Source of the DNA: Sandaracinaceae bacterium
GTDB taxonomy: Bacteria > Myxococcota_A > Polyangia > Polyangiales > Houyiibacteriaceae
DNA length: 64,000 nt
Direction of reading: 5' to 3'
Assembly: GCA_020633055.1 (NCBI GenBank)
Contig: JACKEJ010000006.1
Span: 558,001-622,000 of the forward strand
The position numbers and the translations under genes are program-made. Under the pieces are notes generated by a model. That model had not been told where the DNA came from. It was given only the letters and a program-made list of their open reading frames with translations, and ran no database searches. Within the stretch, counting starts at the first letter, position 1; each line of letters starts with the position of its first letter. Positions 8,221-16,841 of this stretch are shown here, in pieces.

Positions 8221-8867
8221 GGGGCCTCCTGGGGGTGGGCGATCAGCGCGGCCACGGACTGCGCCAGCTCGCGACAGAAGGCCTCGTCGAAGGGCCTCCC
8301 GAGCGCGCGCTCCAGCACAGGGCGCGCCAGCACCGGGAACACCGTGGTGGAGACGATGACGAGGATGATGGCCTCGACCGGGACGTCCGAGCGCAGCGGC
8401 CGCCCGTCGACGCGCGCGCGAGCCAGCAGCGTGCGCATCAGCGCGAGGTTGATGGGCGCCTGCTGCAGCGCCACGCCGCTGCGGTGCTTGGGAGCGCCCC
8501 ACAGGGAGCGCAGCACCAGCACGGGCATCCACGGGCGCGCGTGCAGCGTGCGCATCACGCCTTCGATCACGACCGCGAGCTCGGGCGCCCCAGCTTGCCC
8601 CAAGACCGAGGGAGCGATGGCGCCGCGGATGGCTTCCATCCCACTGACCACCAGCGCGTCCCACAGGCCGTCCTTGCGGTCGAAGTAGTAGCCCACCATC
8701 GCGGGCGTCACGCCGGCGCGCTCGGCCACCATGCGCAGGGGGATGTCGGACAGTCCGCGCTCGGCCACCAGGTCGGCGGCGGCGCGCAAGAGCACGTCGC
8801 GCACCTCGACGCTGGGGCGCGGGCCGCGACGTGGGGGCGGGGCTTCTTCGAGGGGCTTCTTTGCCAT
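8217..8867 (-). CDS. TetR family transcriptional regulator (CecR-like position)
   Basis: A 216-residue TetR protein. The N-terminal DNA-binding domain has LLRAAADLVAERGLSDIPLR and the recognition helix region VTPAMVGYYFDRKDGLWDAL (about residues 50-69). The C-terminal ligand domain is typical in length. It is the first gene of the exporter operon, like cecR (ybiH) in front of ybhGFSR in E. coli, and overlaps hlyD by four bases. It probably represses its own operon from the AT-rich site just upstream. The ligand is unknown. Confidence 0.87.
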   Translation of the reverse strand: MAKKPLEEAPPPRRGPRPSVEVRDVLLRAAADLVAERGLSDIPLRMVAERAGVTPAMVGYYFDRKDGLWDALVVSGMEAIRGAIAPSVLGQAGAPELAVVIEGVMRTLHARPWMPVLVLRSLWGAPKHRSGVALQQAPINLALMRTLLARARVDGRPLRSDVPVEAIILVIVSTTVFPVLARPVLERALGRPFDEAFCRELAQSVAALIAHPQEAP

Positions 8868-8878
8868 CCCTCGAGTCT

Positions 8879-8898
8879 ATTTAAACGTATGAATAAAT
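8879..8898. promoter_or_regulatory. AT-rich imperfect palindrome, candidate TetR operator
   Basis: ATTTA and TAAAT bracket a 10-base centre in a 20-base AT-rich patch, which stands out in a very GC-rich region. It ends 12 bases before the TetR start at 8867, where an autoregulatory operator and promoter would be expected. The symmetry is only partial, so this is a candidate. Confidence 0.4.
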
Positions 8899-8967
8899 GC
8901 AAGCCGACGACGCCTCGTTCACCCGCAGCGACCTTGCGCACGCGGTCGTGGACCGTCGCGAGCCTGA

Positions 8968-9417
8968 CTAGGGTGCGGCTCGCGTCCCGCGGTCCACGCG
9001 AACGCCATCGTTGTGGGGGATCGTCACGCAGTCCTCGGGTTCGAACGCTTCGACGAGGCCATCCAAGGGGGAGCCCGGGTCGCTGTACGTCGCCTCCGGG
9101 CTCGGCATCGCGCGAAAGTTCCAGGTCCCCCCGCTGGGCTCGTCGAGGTCGTACGTCAGGGGGCACTCGGCGCGCTCCGCGCCGAACTGCTGCGGGACGA
9201 AGAAGTACGCGGTGCTCGTCGTCAGCTCGTCGTCGCTGAACGTGCAGCTCACGAACGTCGATCCGTCGGACCAGTCCACCACTTGATAGGTCATGGTCGT
9301 CGTCGCATCGAAGGCGCGCTCGCACGAGAGCGTCGCCACGATCCGGGTGTCGGAGTCGTGGCAGGCGCTCGCGAGCGCAAAGCAAGCGACGAGGGCTGTA
9401 ACGTGCGGTCGCGGCAT
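8968..9417 (-). CDS. Putative lipoprotein of unknown function
   Basis: A 149-residue protein starting at ATG 9417. MPRPHVTALVACFALASACH is a signal peptide with a lipobox-like ASAC ending at about residue 19, so the mature protein would be lipid-anchored. The mature part is rich in Thr, Ser and Asp with three further cysteines and no recognised domain. An ATG 13 codons upstream (9456) is possible but would put the hydrophobic stretch too far in. It follows the next lipoprotein gene upstream by 52 bases and may share its transcript. It lacks the TGACGGAA box found before the next three lipoprotein genes. Confidence 0.6.
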   Translation of the reverse strand: MPRPHVTALVACFALASACHDSDTRIVATLSCERAFDATTTMTYQVVDWSDGSTFVSCTFSDDELTTSTAYFFVPQQFGAERAECPLTYDLDEPSGGTWNFRAMPSPEATYSDPGSPLDGLVEAFEPEDCVTIPHNDGVRVDRGTRAAP

Positions 9418-9469
9418 CCCGCCCAAGCGTACACAGGCGAACCTACCGAGGTCCATCCCGCGCGGTGCG

Positions 9470-10639
9470 CTACTGCGTCAGCGCCGTCCGCGTGCAGTTC
9501 CAGGTGTCGTAGATCGAGGGCCCGGCCTCGATCACCTCGAAGTCCGTCGCGTCGATCGAGGACAGCGAGTACGAGTCCACGCCGACTTCATCCCAGCTGT
9601 GTACCGAGAAGAGGTCCGACTCGGCCGTCAGCGCGACCTGCCCCCCGTCGGCGAGGATCATCCCGTACCGCTGGAGCGCGACCGCGATGACCCGTGCGCC
9701 AGCGCTGAGCGTCTCGAGCGGAAAGTCCGCGCGCAGGCGCAGGCGGGCCCCGTACGGAACCGCGCTGGTCGGGCCGCCGGAGTTGGTGGCGTGGGTCGCT
9801 GGCGCCACATAGTGGCGGTTCACGATCATCGGGTTGGGGAGGATGAAGCGGATGGCGTGCGTGATCTCGCCGGCCGCGATCTCGTCAGCCGTGAACAACA
9901 TCGGCGCGATGGGGAAGCCGCCAGCATCTGCGCTCGAGCAGTGCTGCCCGCGCCCCTCGCTGCCCAGGTCCGCCGTCGTCGAGAAGATGGCCTGGCACCC
10001 ACCGATGAAGTCGCCGTTCGGCCTGCGGGTCGCGTGGTAGATCTCGTACAGACGGTCCTCCTCGGGCGCGAACACGATCAGGTGGCAGTCGTCGCCGTCG
10101 TCGAAGCCCGCGCACTCGAAGCCCGACAGCGGCCCCGAGAGGTCGGGGTCCACGCCGTAGGTCTGCTCCCCGGCGCCGCCCGCCGGCAGGGGCATGGGCG
10201 CGTGGTCGCAGTCGGGCGGGTAGTAGTAGTCCGGGTCCAGGTCGAACGGGTACTTGGTGGTGTTGGCGGGCGCCGTGTTCACCACGATGCTGAAGTCGAT
10301 GCGCAGCTGCGACGAGCCGGTCCCGAAGCCGTGTGGACCGGTCTCCGCGTCGTTCGTGGTGTAGTCGACCATCCAGCTCGTGATCGCGCTCGAGTCCGAC
10401 CGCACCGGCGCGTCGGAGATGTCTTCGTAGAAGAACGCGTCCCCTTCGAAGAACGCGCCGTGGCCGACGATGGGGTTCGTCCCGCCGCCATCTGGTCTTG
10501 GTCCGCCGGCGTCGGGGGCGGGCCCGCCGTCCGTCTGGGAGCCGCCTCCATCGGGGCTTGCGTTGGTGGACGCGCAGCTGGCGGCGACCAGCAGCGCGGG
10601 GACGACGAGTGTGGGGAGAGTGCGTGAGCGACGAGTCAT
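9470..10639 (-). CDS. Secreted lipoprotein with Asp/Gly-rich linker
   Basis: A 389-residue protein. Signal peptide MTRRSRTLPTLVVPALLVAA ends in a lipobox (VAASC). A low-complexity linker of repeated DGG and DAGG units (about residues 29-55) follows, as seen on many surface lipoproteins of Polyangiales. The C-terminal 330 residues are rich in aromatic and acidic residues with few charged helices, suggesting a beta fold; I do not recognise the family. The ATG lies only 6 bases after the downstream element of a TGACGGAA-N14-GCAAAC box (10646-10673), so its message may be leaderless and under ECF sigma control. Confidence 0.72.
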   Translation of the reverse strand: MTRRSRTLPTLVVPALLVAASCASTNASPDGGGSQTDGGPAPDAGGPRPDGGGTNPIVGHGAFFEGDAFFYEDISDAPVRSDSSAITSWMVDYTTNDAETGPHGFGTGSSQLRIDFSIVVNTAPANTTKYPFDLDPDYYYPPDCDHAPMPLPAGGAGEQTYGVDPDLSGPLSGFECAGFDDGDDCHLIVFAPEEDRLYEIYHATRRPNGDFIGGCQAIFSTTADLGSEGRGQHCSSADAGGFPIAPMLFTADEIAAGEITHAIRFILPNPMIVNRHYVAPATHATNSGGPTSAVPYGARLRLRADFPLETLSAGARVIAVALQRYGMILADGGQVALTAESDLFSVHSWDEVGVDSYSLSSIDATDFEVIEAGPSIYDTWNCTRTALTQ

Positions 10640-10645
10640 GGGAGG

Positions 10646-10673
10646 GTTTGCCCATGGCTCGTCGCTTCCGTCA
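10646..10673 (-). promoter_or_regulatory. Conserved promoter-like box 1 of 3 (TGACGGAA-N14-GCAAAC)
   Basis: On the minus strand TGACGGAA (10673-10666) and GCAAAC (10651-10646) are separated by exactly 14 bases, in front of the lipoprotein gene starting at 10639. The same two elements at the same spacing precede the next two lipoprotein genes (12630-12657 and 14472-14499), while the sequence between them differs. A GGAA core upstream and a short downstream element fit the general pattern of ECF sigma promoters. Confidence 0.6.
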
Positions 10674-10679
10674 CGCGCG

Positions 10680-12596
10680 CTACTCGATGGCTCCGAGCGT
10701 CGTGAGCGACGTGCGCGCCTCGATGTTCAGCTGGCCCGGTGAGCCGGGCACCAGGCTTACCTGATGGGTCGGGTGGAGCGACGCCGGAATGTCCGAGGGG
10801 AGCGCCTCGGCCTCGTCGAACAAAGGCCCACCTGCCAGCGGCGCAAAGGTCTGCAGATCCACGGGAAGCGCCGCGCCCGTGATGAGCGTCTCCGCACCCG
10901 TGACGTGGTGCGCGCCGTTGGCGCCTGGGTACACCACCGACTCGGGCATCTGGCCCATGCCGAACCCGTCCAGCGTCGCGCTCGAGTCGAGGTCCTGCGT
11001 GTCCCAGCCCGTGGTGATGAAGTTGCGCTCGAGCGACACGCGGTCCGACGCCCAGCGGTTCCACTCCCAGTCGCTGCGCGGTTGCCCGGGCGTGTGGCTC
11101 TTCAACACGAACACGTTGTCGATGGCGCGCATCAGCGGAAAGTCCTCCGCCACCTGCTGCAGCATCGGGCCGTAGTCGGTGCCGCCGTGGACGTAGTGCC
11201 AGAGGCCGCCGACCTGTACGGCGTCGTCGCCGTAGTAGCTGTCCTCGAAGTCCGAGCAGCAGTCGAACACGCGCATGGTCGAGTCGTCCGCCGCATCCGT
11301 CTCGTACACCAGCGTGTTGAAGTAGAAGTAGAGCGTGCCCGGGCGACGATCGAAGGGGCTGTTGTCGAAGCCGTAGTGGATGACGCTGGGCCACGCGTCC
11401 TCGCCCACCATGTGGAACAGGTTCCCGTACACGAACGTCGCCTGATAGGCGGTCCACGCTTCGGCCTGTCGCGTCATGGCGTCCGTCCGCTCCGCGTTCG
11501 GGAGCTGCGTGACCTGGTACGCGAACTGCCAAGGCTGCACGGCGCCCACGAAGTCCTCGATGTCCACCAGGTCGATCGCATGCGCCCCGTTCTCGAAGTA
11601 GTTGTAGCGAATGACCTCGCCCGCGGTGCGCATCTTCAGGTCGTTACCCAGGGAGCCCGCGATCGGGCTCCCGAAGTAGTTGTACTGAACGGTGAACCCG
11701 ATGCCCTGGATGTATGCCTGGTGCTTGTTGTAGTCGGCCACCAGGGCGTTGTCGTGGAAGTAGTTTCCCTCGAGCAGCACGTCGCGGATCATGAACTGCT
11801 CACCGTAGTTCAGGTCCTGGCTGATCATGTAGACGCCCACCTGCAGGTGGTCGAACTCGTTGCCGCGGATGACCAGGTGCGCGGCCTTCTGCACGCGGAT
11901 GCCCGCGGCGCCGCCGTCGTAGGGGCGCGTGGTGCCGTCCCAGTCGACGAAGTCGTTGGCGTCCTCCGTGTGGTAGGGCGCGTGCATCGTGCCGGTGAAG
12001 CGCAGGCCCTCGACGGTGATCCACTCGACGCGCTCTTCGTACTCCTCGCCGCGGATGATGACGATGCCGCGCTGCTGCATGCTGTCGTTGCCGTACGCCC
12101 CGAAGACGGAACCGAGCGCGGACCGCGTGGTGGCCATGTCGCCCGAGAGCACGGGCAGCTCGCCGCTCGCGGAGGGCACGCCACACACCCGGATGGGCTG
12201 CGCCTCCGTGCCCGACGTGGCGATGGTGAACTTCTCGCGATAGGGCTCGCTGCGGTGGAAGATGCGCACGGTGTCACCCGCGGCCAGGGTCTCCCACGGG
12301 ACGTCGCCGATGCTCGTCACCTGCAGGATGCCGCTCCCGCTCTCGACGGCGGGGTTGCCCACCTGGATGTCGCGCCCGCTGCCGATGTGTTGGCAGTCCA
12401 CCGCGACGGGGGCTTGGCCCCCACCCGTGAACACGCCGCCGTCAGTGCCCGGGATCACGGCGCTGTCAGGCGTGGCAACGCTACCGTCAGCGCCTCCGTG
12501 CGTGGCACCGCCACCGCCGCAACCAGGGAGGCAGGTGTGAAGGATGAGCGCGGTCCAGAGGCCGCGCGCGAGCAAGTGTGGTCGTGTCGGAGTCAT
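10680..12596 (-). CDS. Lipoprotein with right-handed parallel beta-helix
   Basis: A 638-residue protein starting at ATG 12596. The signal sequence RGLWTALILHTCLPGC has a lipobox (LPGC) and is followed by a Gly/Asp-rich linker. From about residue 150 to 330 the sequence shows the beta-helix rhythm of N, V and I turns with repeated asparagines, for example HLVIRGNEFDHLQVGVYMIS and VLLEGNYFHDNALV. It resembles chondroitinase B or pectate-lyase-like and NosD-like right-handed helices. Such folds bind or cleave polysaccharides, but I cannot identify catalytic residues, so the substrate is open. It shares the TGACGGAA box (12630-12657) with the genes on either side. Confidence 0.75.
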   Translation of the reverse strand: MTPTRPHLLARGLWTALILHTCLPGCGGGGATHGGADGSVATPDSAVIPGTDGGVFTGGGQAPVAVDCQHIGSGRDIQVGNPAVESGSGILQVTSIGDVPWETLAAGDTVRIFHRSEPYREKFTIATSGTEAQPIRVCGVPSASGELPVLSGDMATTRSALGSVFGAYGNDSMQQRGIVIIRGEEYEERVEWITVEGLRFTGTMHAPYHTEDANDFVDWDGTTRPYDGGAAGIRVQKAAHLVIRGNEFDHLQVGVYMISQDLNYGEQFMIRDVLLEGNYFHDNALVADYNKHQAYIQGIGFTVQYNYFGSPIAGSLGNDLKMRTAGEVIRYNYFENGAHAIDLVDIEDFVGAVQPWQFAYQVTQLPNAERTDAMTRQAEAWTAYQATFVYGNLFHMVGEDAWPSVIHYGFDNSPFDRRPGTLYFYFNTLVYETDAADDSTMRVFDCCSDFEDSYYGDDAVQVGGLWHYVHGGTDYGPMLQQVAEDFPLMRAIDNVFVLKSHTPGQPRSDWEWNRWASDRVSLERNFITTGWDTQDLDSSATLDGFGMGQMPESVVYPGANGAHHVTGAETLITGAALPVDLQTFAPLAGGPLFDEAEALPSDIPASLHPTHQVSLVPGSPGQLNIEARTSLTTLGAIE

Positions 12597-12629
12597 GCGT
12601 TCCTCGCAGTGGGGGTGAGGGTCGACTCC

Positions 12630-12657
12630 GCTTGCGCGCATGGCGCGCTTTCCGTCA
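12630..12657 (-). promoter_or_regulatory. Conserved promoter-like box 2 of 3 (TGACGGAA-N14-GCAAGC)
   Basis: TGACGGAA (12657-12650) and GCAAGC (12635-12630) on the minus strand are 14 bases apart. The downstream element ends 33 bases before the beta-helix lipoprotein ATG (12596). CCGTGACGGAA is shared exactly with box 3, extending the match upstream. Confidence 0.62.
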
Positions 12658-12668
12658 CGGTGAGGTGG

Positions 12669-14453
12669 TCAGGGCGCGCGCGTGGCGTAGGCGCCGTACA
12701 CGTAGGGACCACCGGCGGGGCGCGCGGCGCTGGCATAGTCGAGCGGTGGGACGCTGGTGCGGGCGAGCGGTCCCGGAACGGCGAAGGCAGGTGCGTAGCT
12801 CGGCGCGACGCGCTCGAACGCCGCCGTGTCCGTCGCGCGCAGGTGGTAGTCCTCGCTGGCGACGTCCGCGAAGAGAGTGAGGGCCTCCGCCGAGACGCTC
12901 CCTGTGAGCTCGGTGCTCACCCCAGCGCCGACCACGATGACGTTCGAGTCGCCACGCACGACGTTGTCCGCGCCCGGCGAACCGCCCATCAAGCGCACGT
13001 CGCCCACGGCGCTCGTGTTGTGCCAGAAGGCGTTGCCATAGAGGTGCGCCGTCGCGTCCTGCACGGCCAACCCGGCGCCCTCGTTCTCCGCGAAGACGTT
13101 GAACACGGCGGTGACGAAGTTGCGGTCGTAGTCGCCGTCGGGCCCCGCGCAGGAGTTGCCGCAGGCCCCGTCGACCAGCAGCGTCCCTTCGCCGATGTTG
13201 TGCGCGAAGATGCAGTTGGCGACCCAGCCCACGCTGGTCTGGTCGAAGAAGAGCGCGGCGCCCGCCTTCTCCGCGCGGTTCTGCTCAAACCAACACTCGT
13301 GGACGAGCACCACGGACGCGCTGTCGTCGTTGGACACACCGTGCTGCGCGATCATCCCACCGCCCACGCCGTAGTGGTTGGTGCCCGTGGTGTCGTTGCC
13401 GACGAACTCCACGTGGTGGATGTCCGCGTTGCAGCCTACGGCGAGGCCCGCGCCGTGGGGGAGCGACGGCTCGTGCAGGCGGTTGTTGCGGATGACCACG
13501 TGGTGCACGGACGCCGTCCCTGCGGCCAAGCTGACGATGCTGCCGAACCCGTCGTGGCTGCCATCGCGCGTGATGGGGTTGGCCTCGTCACCGCCCCCGC
13601 CAATGTTGACGCCGCCGCCGTGGTGCCAACCGTCGTTCTCCTCCACCACCGAGTACGCGAGCTCGACCGTCACGTCCGACCCGCCCGGCAGATCGATGCC
13701 GCCGGTGGCCGCCGACTCGCCGATGTTCGATGTGGTCCCGTTGTGATGGACGTGCACGTTGCGCACCCGCACGTGCTCCCCGCTCCACCCGATGACGTCG
13801 ATGCCGCGGCGCTGACTGCCGCTCACCTCGAGCCCGTCGATGAGCAGCTCGCGCGGCGCTTCGGCGCGCACCGTCGACTGGGTCACCGTACTCGCGACGA
13901 CGTGCGTGGGGCTCTCACGCGCGTCGCGGGCGTCGAACCCGGCGTCGAAGCCGCCGACCACGGCGACTCGGCGGTTGGTGCCTAGGTTCACGTTCTCGGT
14001 GTACGTGCCGCTCGCGACGCAGACGACGAGGGGGCCGCTGTGGCTCGCGAGCGCGGCGGCGAACGTCTTGAACGGGGCGACACGTGTGCCACGCGAGGGC
14101 CCGGCGTCGTCGCCCGTCGTCGCGACATACCGCAGCGAATAGCCGTCCGCGGGCGTGCCCGTGCTGCAGCCGTGGTCCTCGTAGCCGCCCCCGCCCACCC
14201 CCGCGCTGGGGACGCGCGTCGACCCGAGGGGCCCGGTGATCACCACCCCCGCGTCGTCGGGTGGCGTGACGACCGCGCCGTCCGTCCATGTTCCAGCGTC
14301 GCCGCCCGGTGCGCTCCCGTCCGCAGGGGAGCCGCCGTCGCCGCTGGTCGCGCCTCCGTCGGGTGCGGCGGGGTCATCCTCTCCGCAGCCCACGCTGGGG
14401 GCGAGCGCGAGGGCGATGAGGAGCGGGAACGAGCGGACGTGCACAGGTGACAT
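12669..14453 (-). CDS. Lipoprotein with right-handed parallel beta-helix (second copy type)
   Basis: A 594-residue lipoprotein. Signal FPLLIALALAPSVGC ends in a lipobox-like SVGC. A linker of repeated GDGG and DGG units spans about residues 24-60. PVKTFxxAL-type sequence (GTRVAPFKTFAAALASHSGP) followed by VCVASGTYTENVNL is the typical entry of DUF1565/beta-helix proteins. Repeated asparagine-rich coils follow, such as VRNVHVHHNGTTSNI and VVIRNNRLHEPSLPHGAGLA. It is of the same architectural class as the neighbour downstream but not a close copy. Probably surface exposed; function unknown. It is preceded by the third TGACGGAA box. Confidence 0.77.
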   Translation of the reverse strand: MSPVHVRSFPLLIALALAPSVGCGEDDPAAPDGGATSGDGGSPADGSAPGGDAGTWTDGAVVTPPDDAGVVITGPLGSTRVPSAGVGGGGYEDHGCSTGTPADGYSLRYVATTGDDAGPSRGTRVAPFKTFAAALASHSGPLVVCVASGTYTENVNLGTNRRVAVVGGFDAGFDARDARESPTHVVASTVTQSTVRAEAPRELLIDGLEVSGSQRRGIDVIGWSGEHVRVRNVHVHHNGTTSNIGESAATGGIDLPGGSDVTVELAYSVVEENDGWHHGGGVNIGGGGDEANPITRDGSHDGFGSIVSLAAGTASVHHVVIRNNRLHEPSLPHGAGLAVGCNADIHHVEFVGNDTTGTNHYGVGGGMIAQHGVSNDDSASVVLVHECWFEQNRAEKAGAALFFDQTSVGWVANCIFAHNIGEGTLLVDGACGNSCAGPDGDYDRNFVTAVFNVFAENEGAGLAVQDATAHLYGNAFWHNTSAVGDVRLMGGSPGADNVVRGDSNVIVVGAGVSTELTGSVSAEALTLFADVASEDYHLRATDTAAFERVAPSYAPAFAVPGPLARTSVPPLDYASAARPAGGPYVYGAYATRAP

Positions 14454-14471
14454 GGGCGGACCTCCGCCTCT

Positions 14472-14499
14472 GCTTGCGCGTACGTGCCGCGTTCCGTCA
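14472..14499 (-). promoter_or_regulatory. Conserved promoter-like box 3 of 3 (TGACGGAA-N14-GCAAGC)
   Basis: TGACGGAA (14499-14492) and GCAAGC (14477-14472) on the minus strand are 14 bases apart, 18 bases before the lipoprotein ATG at 14453. GGAAC at the downstream edge of the first element matches the common ECF -35 core. The box lies between this gene and the ECF sigma operon that ends at 14608, so the sigma factor at 16838-17389 is the obvious candidate to read it. Confidence 0.62.
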
Positions 14500-14607
14500 C
14501 GGCGGGGGCCCAGCAGGCCACGGCTACGGCGACTGGCACGACGGACGCCGGTGGGCGGTCCTGGCGCTCCATCGCGTGCTCGCGATCCACGATGAGCACG
14601 GCCAGCC

Positions 14608-15900
14608 CTACGGATGCGGCTGTGGCCCAGGCAGCTCGCGGGGGAGGGCGCTGTCCTCGTGCAGAGGGTCGCCCGTCTGCCCAGCGTCTCCAGCGCCCCA
14701 GCAGAACGTGCGGTGGTCGCTCAGCTCGGCGCAGGCGTGTGTGCTGCCTGCTCCCACGTGGATGGCGTGGCGGGGCAGCGCGACGCGCTCGAGGCGCGCG
14801 CTGCAGGGCGTCCCGGCGCAGTTGTCCATCGAGCCCGTGCGCCCGAGCTGGCCTCGGTCGTTCCGCCCCATGGACCGCAGCACGTGCAGGTCGTCCAGCA
14901 CGAACGTCGTGCCCGCCCCGAGGGCCACGCCGCCGCTTGCGTCCACCCGCAGCCGCGTGGGGTGGACGACGCAGCGCTGCCCCGCACAAGAGGGCGCGCC
15001 GAGGCCGCCGAGCTCGCCGTGTGCGTCGGAACCCCACGCCCACACGTCTCCGCCCGCAGTCAGGCCGAGGACGTGCCCCGCGCCAGCCACCAGCTCCACG
15101 AGCGGTGGCACGTCCAGCGCGCGCGGGGTGGCGACGCGCGCCTCGTCCCCGCCCAGGCCCGCCGCGCCAAAGGTGTCCAGGCCGAAGCAGCGCACCTCCC
15201 CCGAGGCACGCAGCACGCAGGTGGTGAAGTCCGTGACCGCCAGATCCACCACGTCGCTGAACCCCGGCAAGGGCAGCGGCATCGTGCTGCAACGCGCGTC
15301 TTCCGCAGGTGCGAGCCCGACGCGCACGGCGTCCGCGGCATCCGGTGTGCCGCAAGCGTCCAGCTCGGAAGCCGCGCGGCCGAGCTGACCCTGGTTCCCG
15401 AGCCCCCAGCAGAACACGCCGGCTTCTTCGGAGATGGCGCATCCGTGCGCGACCCCCACTTCGATCTGCACGGGGTGGAAGTTGGCGCCCACGTAGCGCA
15501 CGACGGGGTCCCCGACAGTCGTGAGGGGCGCGCGGCCGAGCTGACCGAACGTGTTCCTCCCGCTGCACTGCACCCCGTCCGGCGCGGCGAAGCACCCGAA
15601 GTCGGGCCCGAGCGCGGCGTCCGCGGGAGCGTTCAGCATGCTGTCCTCGAACACGGAGGCGCACTCACGGGCTCCGCACATGTCCGTGAAGTCCATGGGG
15701 CCGATGGCGAGGCGCCCGTCCGCGTACGTCCCCACGCACTGGAAGTCGCCATTCACGTCGAGCGCGCACGTCGCTTCGGGCCCAAAGAAGTAGGGCCACG
15801 GCTCGTCGTCGGCCCCGAGTTCGTAGACGTCCACGCAGCCCGAACCGGCGAGCATGGCCAGCAGCGCCCACGTGCAGCACATCAGGGCGCGTGCGCTCAT
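14608..15900 (-). CDS. RCC1-repeat lipoprotein
   Basis: A 430-residue protein starting at ATG 15900, which overlaps the upstream stop codon (ATGA). The N-terminus (CCTWALLAMLAGSGC) is a lipoprotein signal. The rest is a seven-bladed RCC1/BNR-like propeller with repeated motifs such as VQCSGRNTFGQLGR, VFCWGLGNQGQLGR, VRCFGLDTFGAAGL, VWAWGSDAHGELGG and TFCWGAGDAGQTG, many with paired Cys (C-W-G). Such lipoproteins are abundant in Polyangiales and are presumed surface binding proteins. As the last gene of the sigma operon it may be the sensor, partner or target of the regulatory pair upstream. Confidence 0.82.
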   Translation of the reverse strand: MSARALMCCTWALLAMLAGSGCVDVYELGADDEPWPYFFGPEATCALDVNGDFQCVGTYADGRLAIGPMDFTDMCGARECASVFEDSMLNAPADAALGPDFGCFAAPDGVQCSGRNTFGQLGRAPLTTVGDPVVRYVGANFHPVQIEVGVAHGCAISEEAGVFCWGLGNQGQLGRAASELDACGTPDAADAVRVGLAPAEDARCSTMPLPLPGFSDVVDLAVTDFTTCVLRASGEVRCFGLDTFGAAGLGGDEARVATPRALDVPPLVELVAGAGHVLGLTAGGDVWAWGSDAHGELGGLGAPSCAGQRCVVHPTRLRVDASGGVALGAGTTFVLDDLHVLRSMGRNDRGQLGRTGSMDNCAGTPCSARLERVALPRHAIHVGAGSTHACAELSDHRTFCWGAGDAGQTGDPLHEDSALPRELPGPQPHP

Positions 15901-16841
15901 GGCTCCCGCACCGCCGCGCGCACGGCGCGTGTGAGCAGGCTGTTGGGGTAGCGCGCGTAGAAGCGCTCGGCGCGCGTTCGGGCGGCGTCCACCTGGCCGG
16001 TGCGCGCCATCGCCTGGATGGTCATGGCCTCGCGCTCCTCGACGAAGCGACCCCCGGGGAAGCGGCGCTGATGCTCTCGCAGCGCGGTGAGGGCCTCCGC
16101 GGCCCGTCCACGCGCGAGGGCGCTCTGAGCGCGCGTGATGAGCGCGTTCTCGTCCGCGAGCGCCTCGTCCCGAGCGGCGGCCTCGGTGGGCGCGTTGCCC
16201 GCGACGTCCTCCGTCACGGGTGCGGTGGCGGGCTCGCTCTCGTCGCGTGTGACGCCCGCGACGGACGCGTCGCCCCGTCGGGGGTTCGCTGAGGGCCGGG
16301 GTTCGCCGCTCCGTGTGCTGTCGGCCGCGGGCACTTCGTCGGCACCATCGATGGCGGGTGGGTCCACGGCGGCTGGCGTCGCGGGCGCGTCCACCACGGG
16401 GAGCGGCTCCTCGGCCGTTTGCCCGTCGATGACAGCCGTGGCGCTCGACGGCTGCGGCGCGGAGACCGAGGGCGCGGAGACCGCATCGTGCGCCACGTAT
16501 CCCGCCACGCTCCCCAGCACGGCGCTCACGCCACAAGCCAAGGCGAGCAAGGTCCACGAGGGGCCGCTCGCCGCGGCCGGTGCCGCCGCGCTCGCCATCG
16601 CGGAGGGATCCACCTGCGGCACGTCTCCCGTCGTGCTGGGGCCCGCGTCTCCGCCCTCGGTCGAACCGTCGGCGGTTGTGTCGGCGTCCGCGTCGCCACC
16701 GATGTCACCCGCCACAAGGGCTTCCCCGAGGCGCGCGAGCATGCGGCTCTCCACGTCCGCGGAGACGTCTGGCACGTCCTGGTCGGCCGAGAGCATCTCC
16801 GACAGCCAAGCCTCGTCGTCGCGTCGTTCCAGGTCGCTCAT
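15897..16841 (-). CDS. Membrane anti-sigma-like protein with C-terminal helical repeats
   Basis: A 314-residue protein overlapping the sigma gene by four bases (ATGA). The first 90 residues are acidic and cytoplasmic (SDLERRDDEAWLSEMLSADQ), a single transmembrane helix lies at about residues 92-115 (LLALACGVSAVLGSVAGYVA), then a Pro/Ala-rich periplasmic linker. The C-terminal 100 residues form TPR-like helices (ALARGRAAEALTALREHQRR, FPGGRFVEEREAMTIQAMAR). It has no HxxxCxxC zinc motif, so it is not a ZAS-type anti-sigma factor. Its place between an ECF sigma factor and an RCC1 lipoprotein suggests it holds the sigma factor at the membrane. Confidence 0.65.
   Translation of the reverse strand: MSDLERRDDEAWLSEMLSADQDVPDVSADVESRMLARLGEALVAGDIGGDADADTTADGSTEGGDAGPSTTGDVPQVDPSAMASAAAPAAASGPSWTLLALACGVSAVLGSVAGYVAHDAVSAPSVSAPQPSSATAVIDGQTAEEPLPVVDAPATPAAVDPPAIDGADEVPAADSTRSGEPRPSANPRRGDASVAGVTRDESEPATAPVTEDVAGNAPTEAAARDEALADENALITRAQSALARGRAAEALTALREHQRRFPGGRFVEEREAMTIQAMARTGQVDAARTRAERFYARYPNSLLTRAVRAAVREP

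Noticed and set aside
10764..13985. 1073-codon open frame on the plus strand
   Set aside because: It is antisense to two clear beta-helix lipoprotein genes; composition is Arg/Val/His-rich, as in GC-rich shadow frames.
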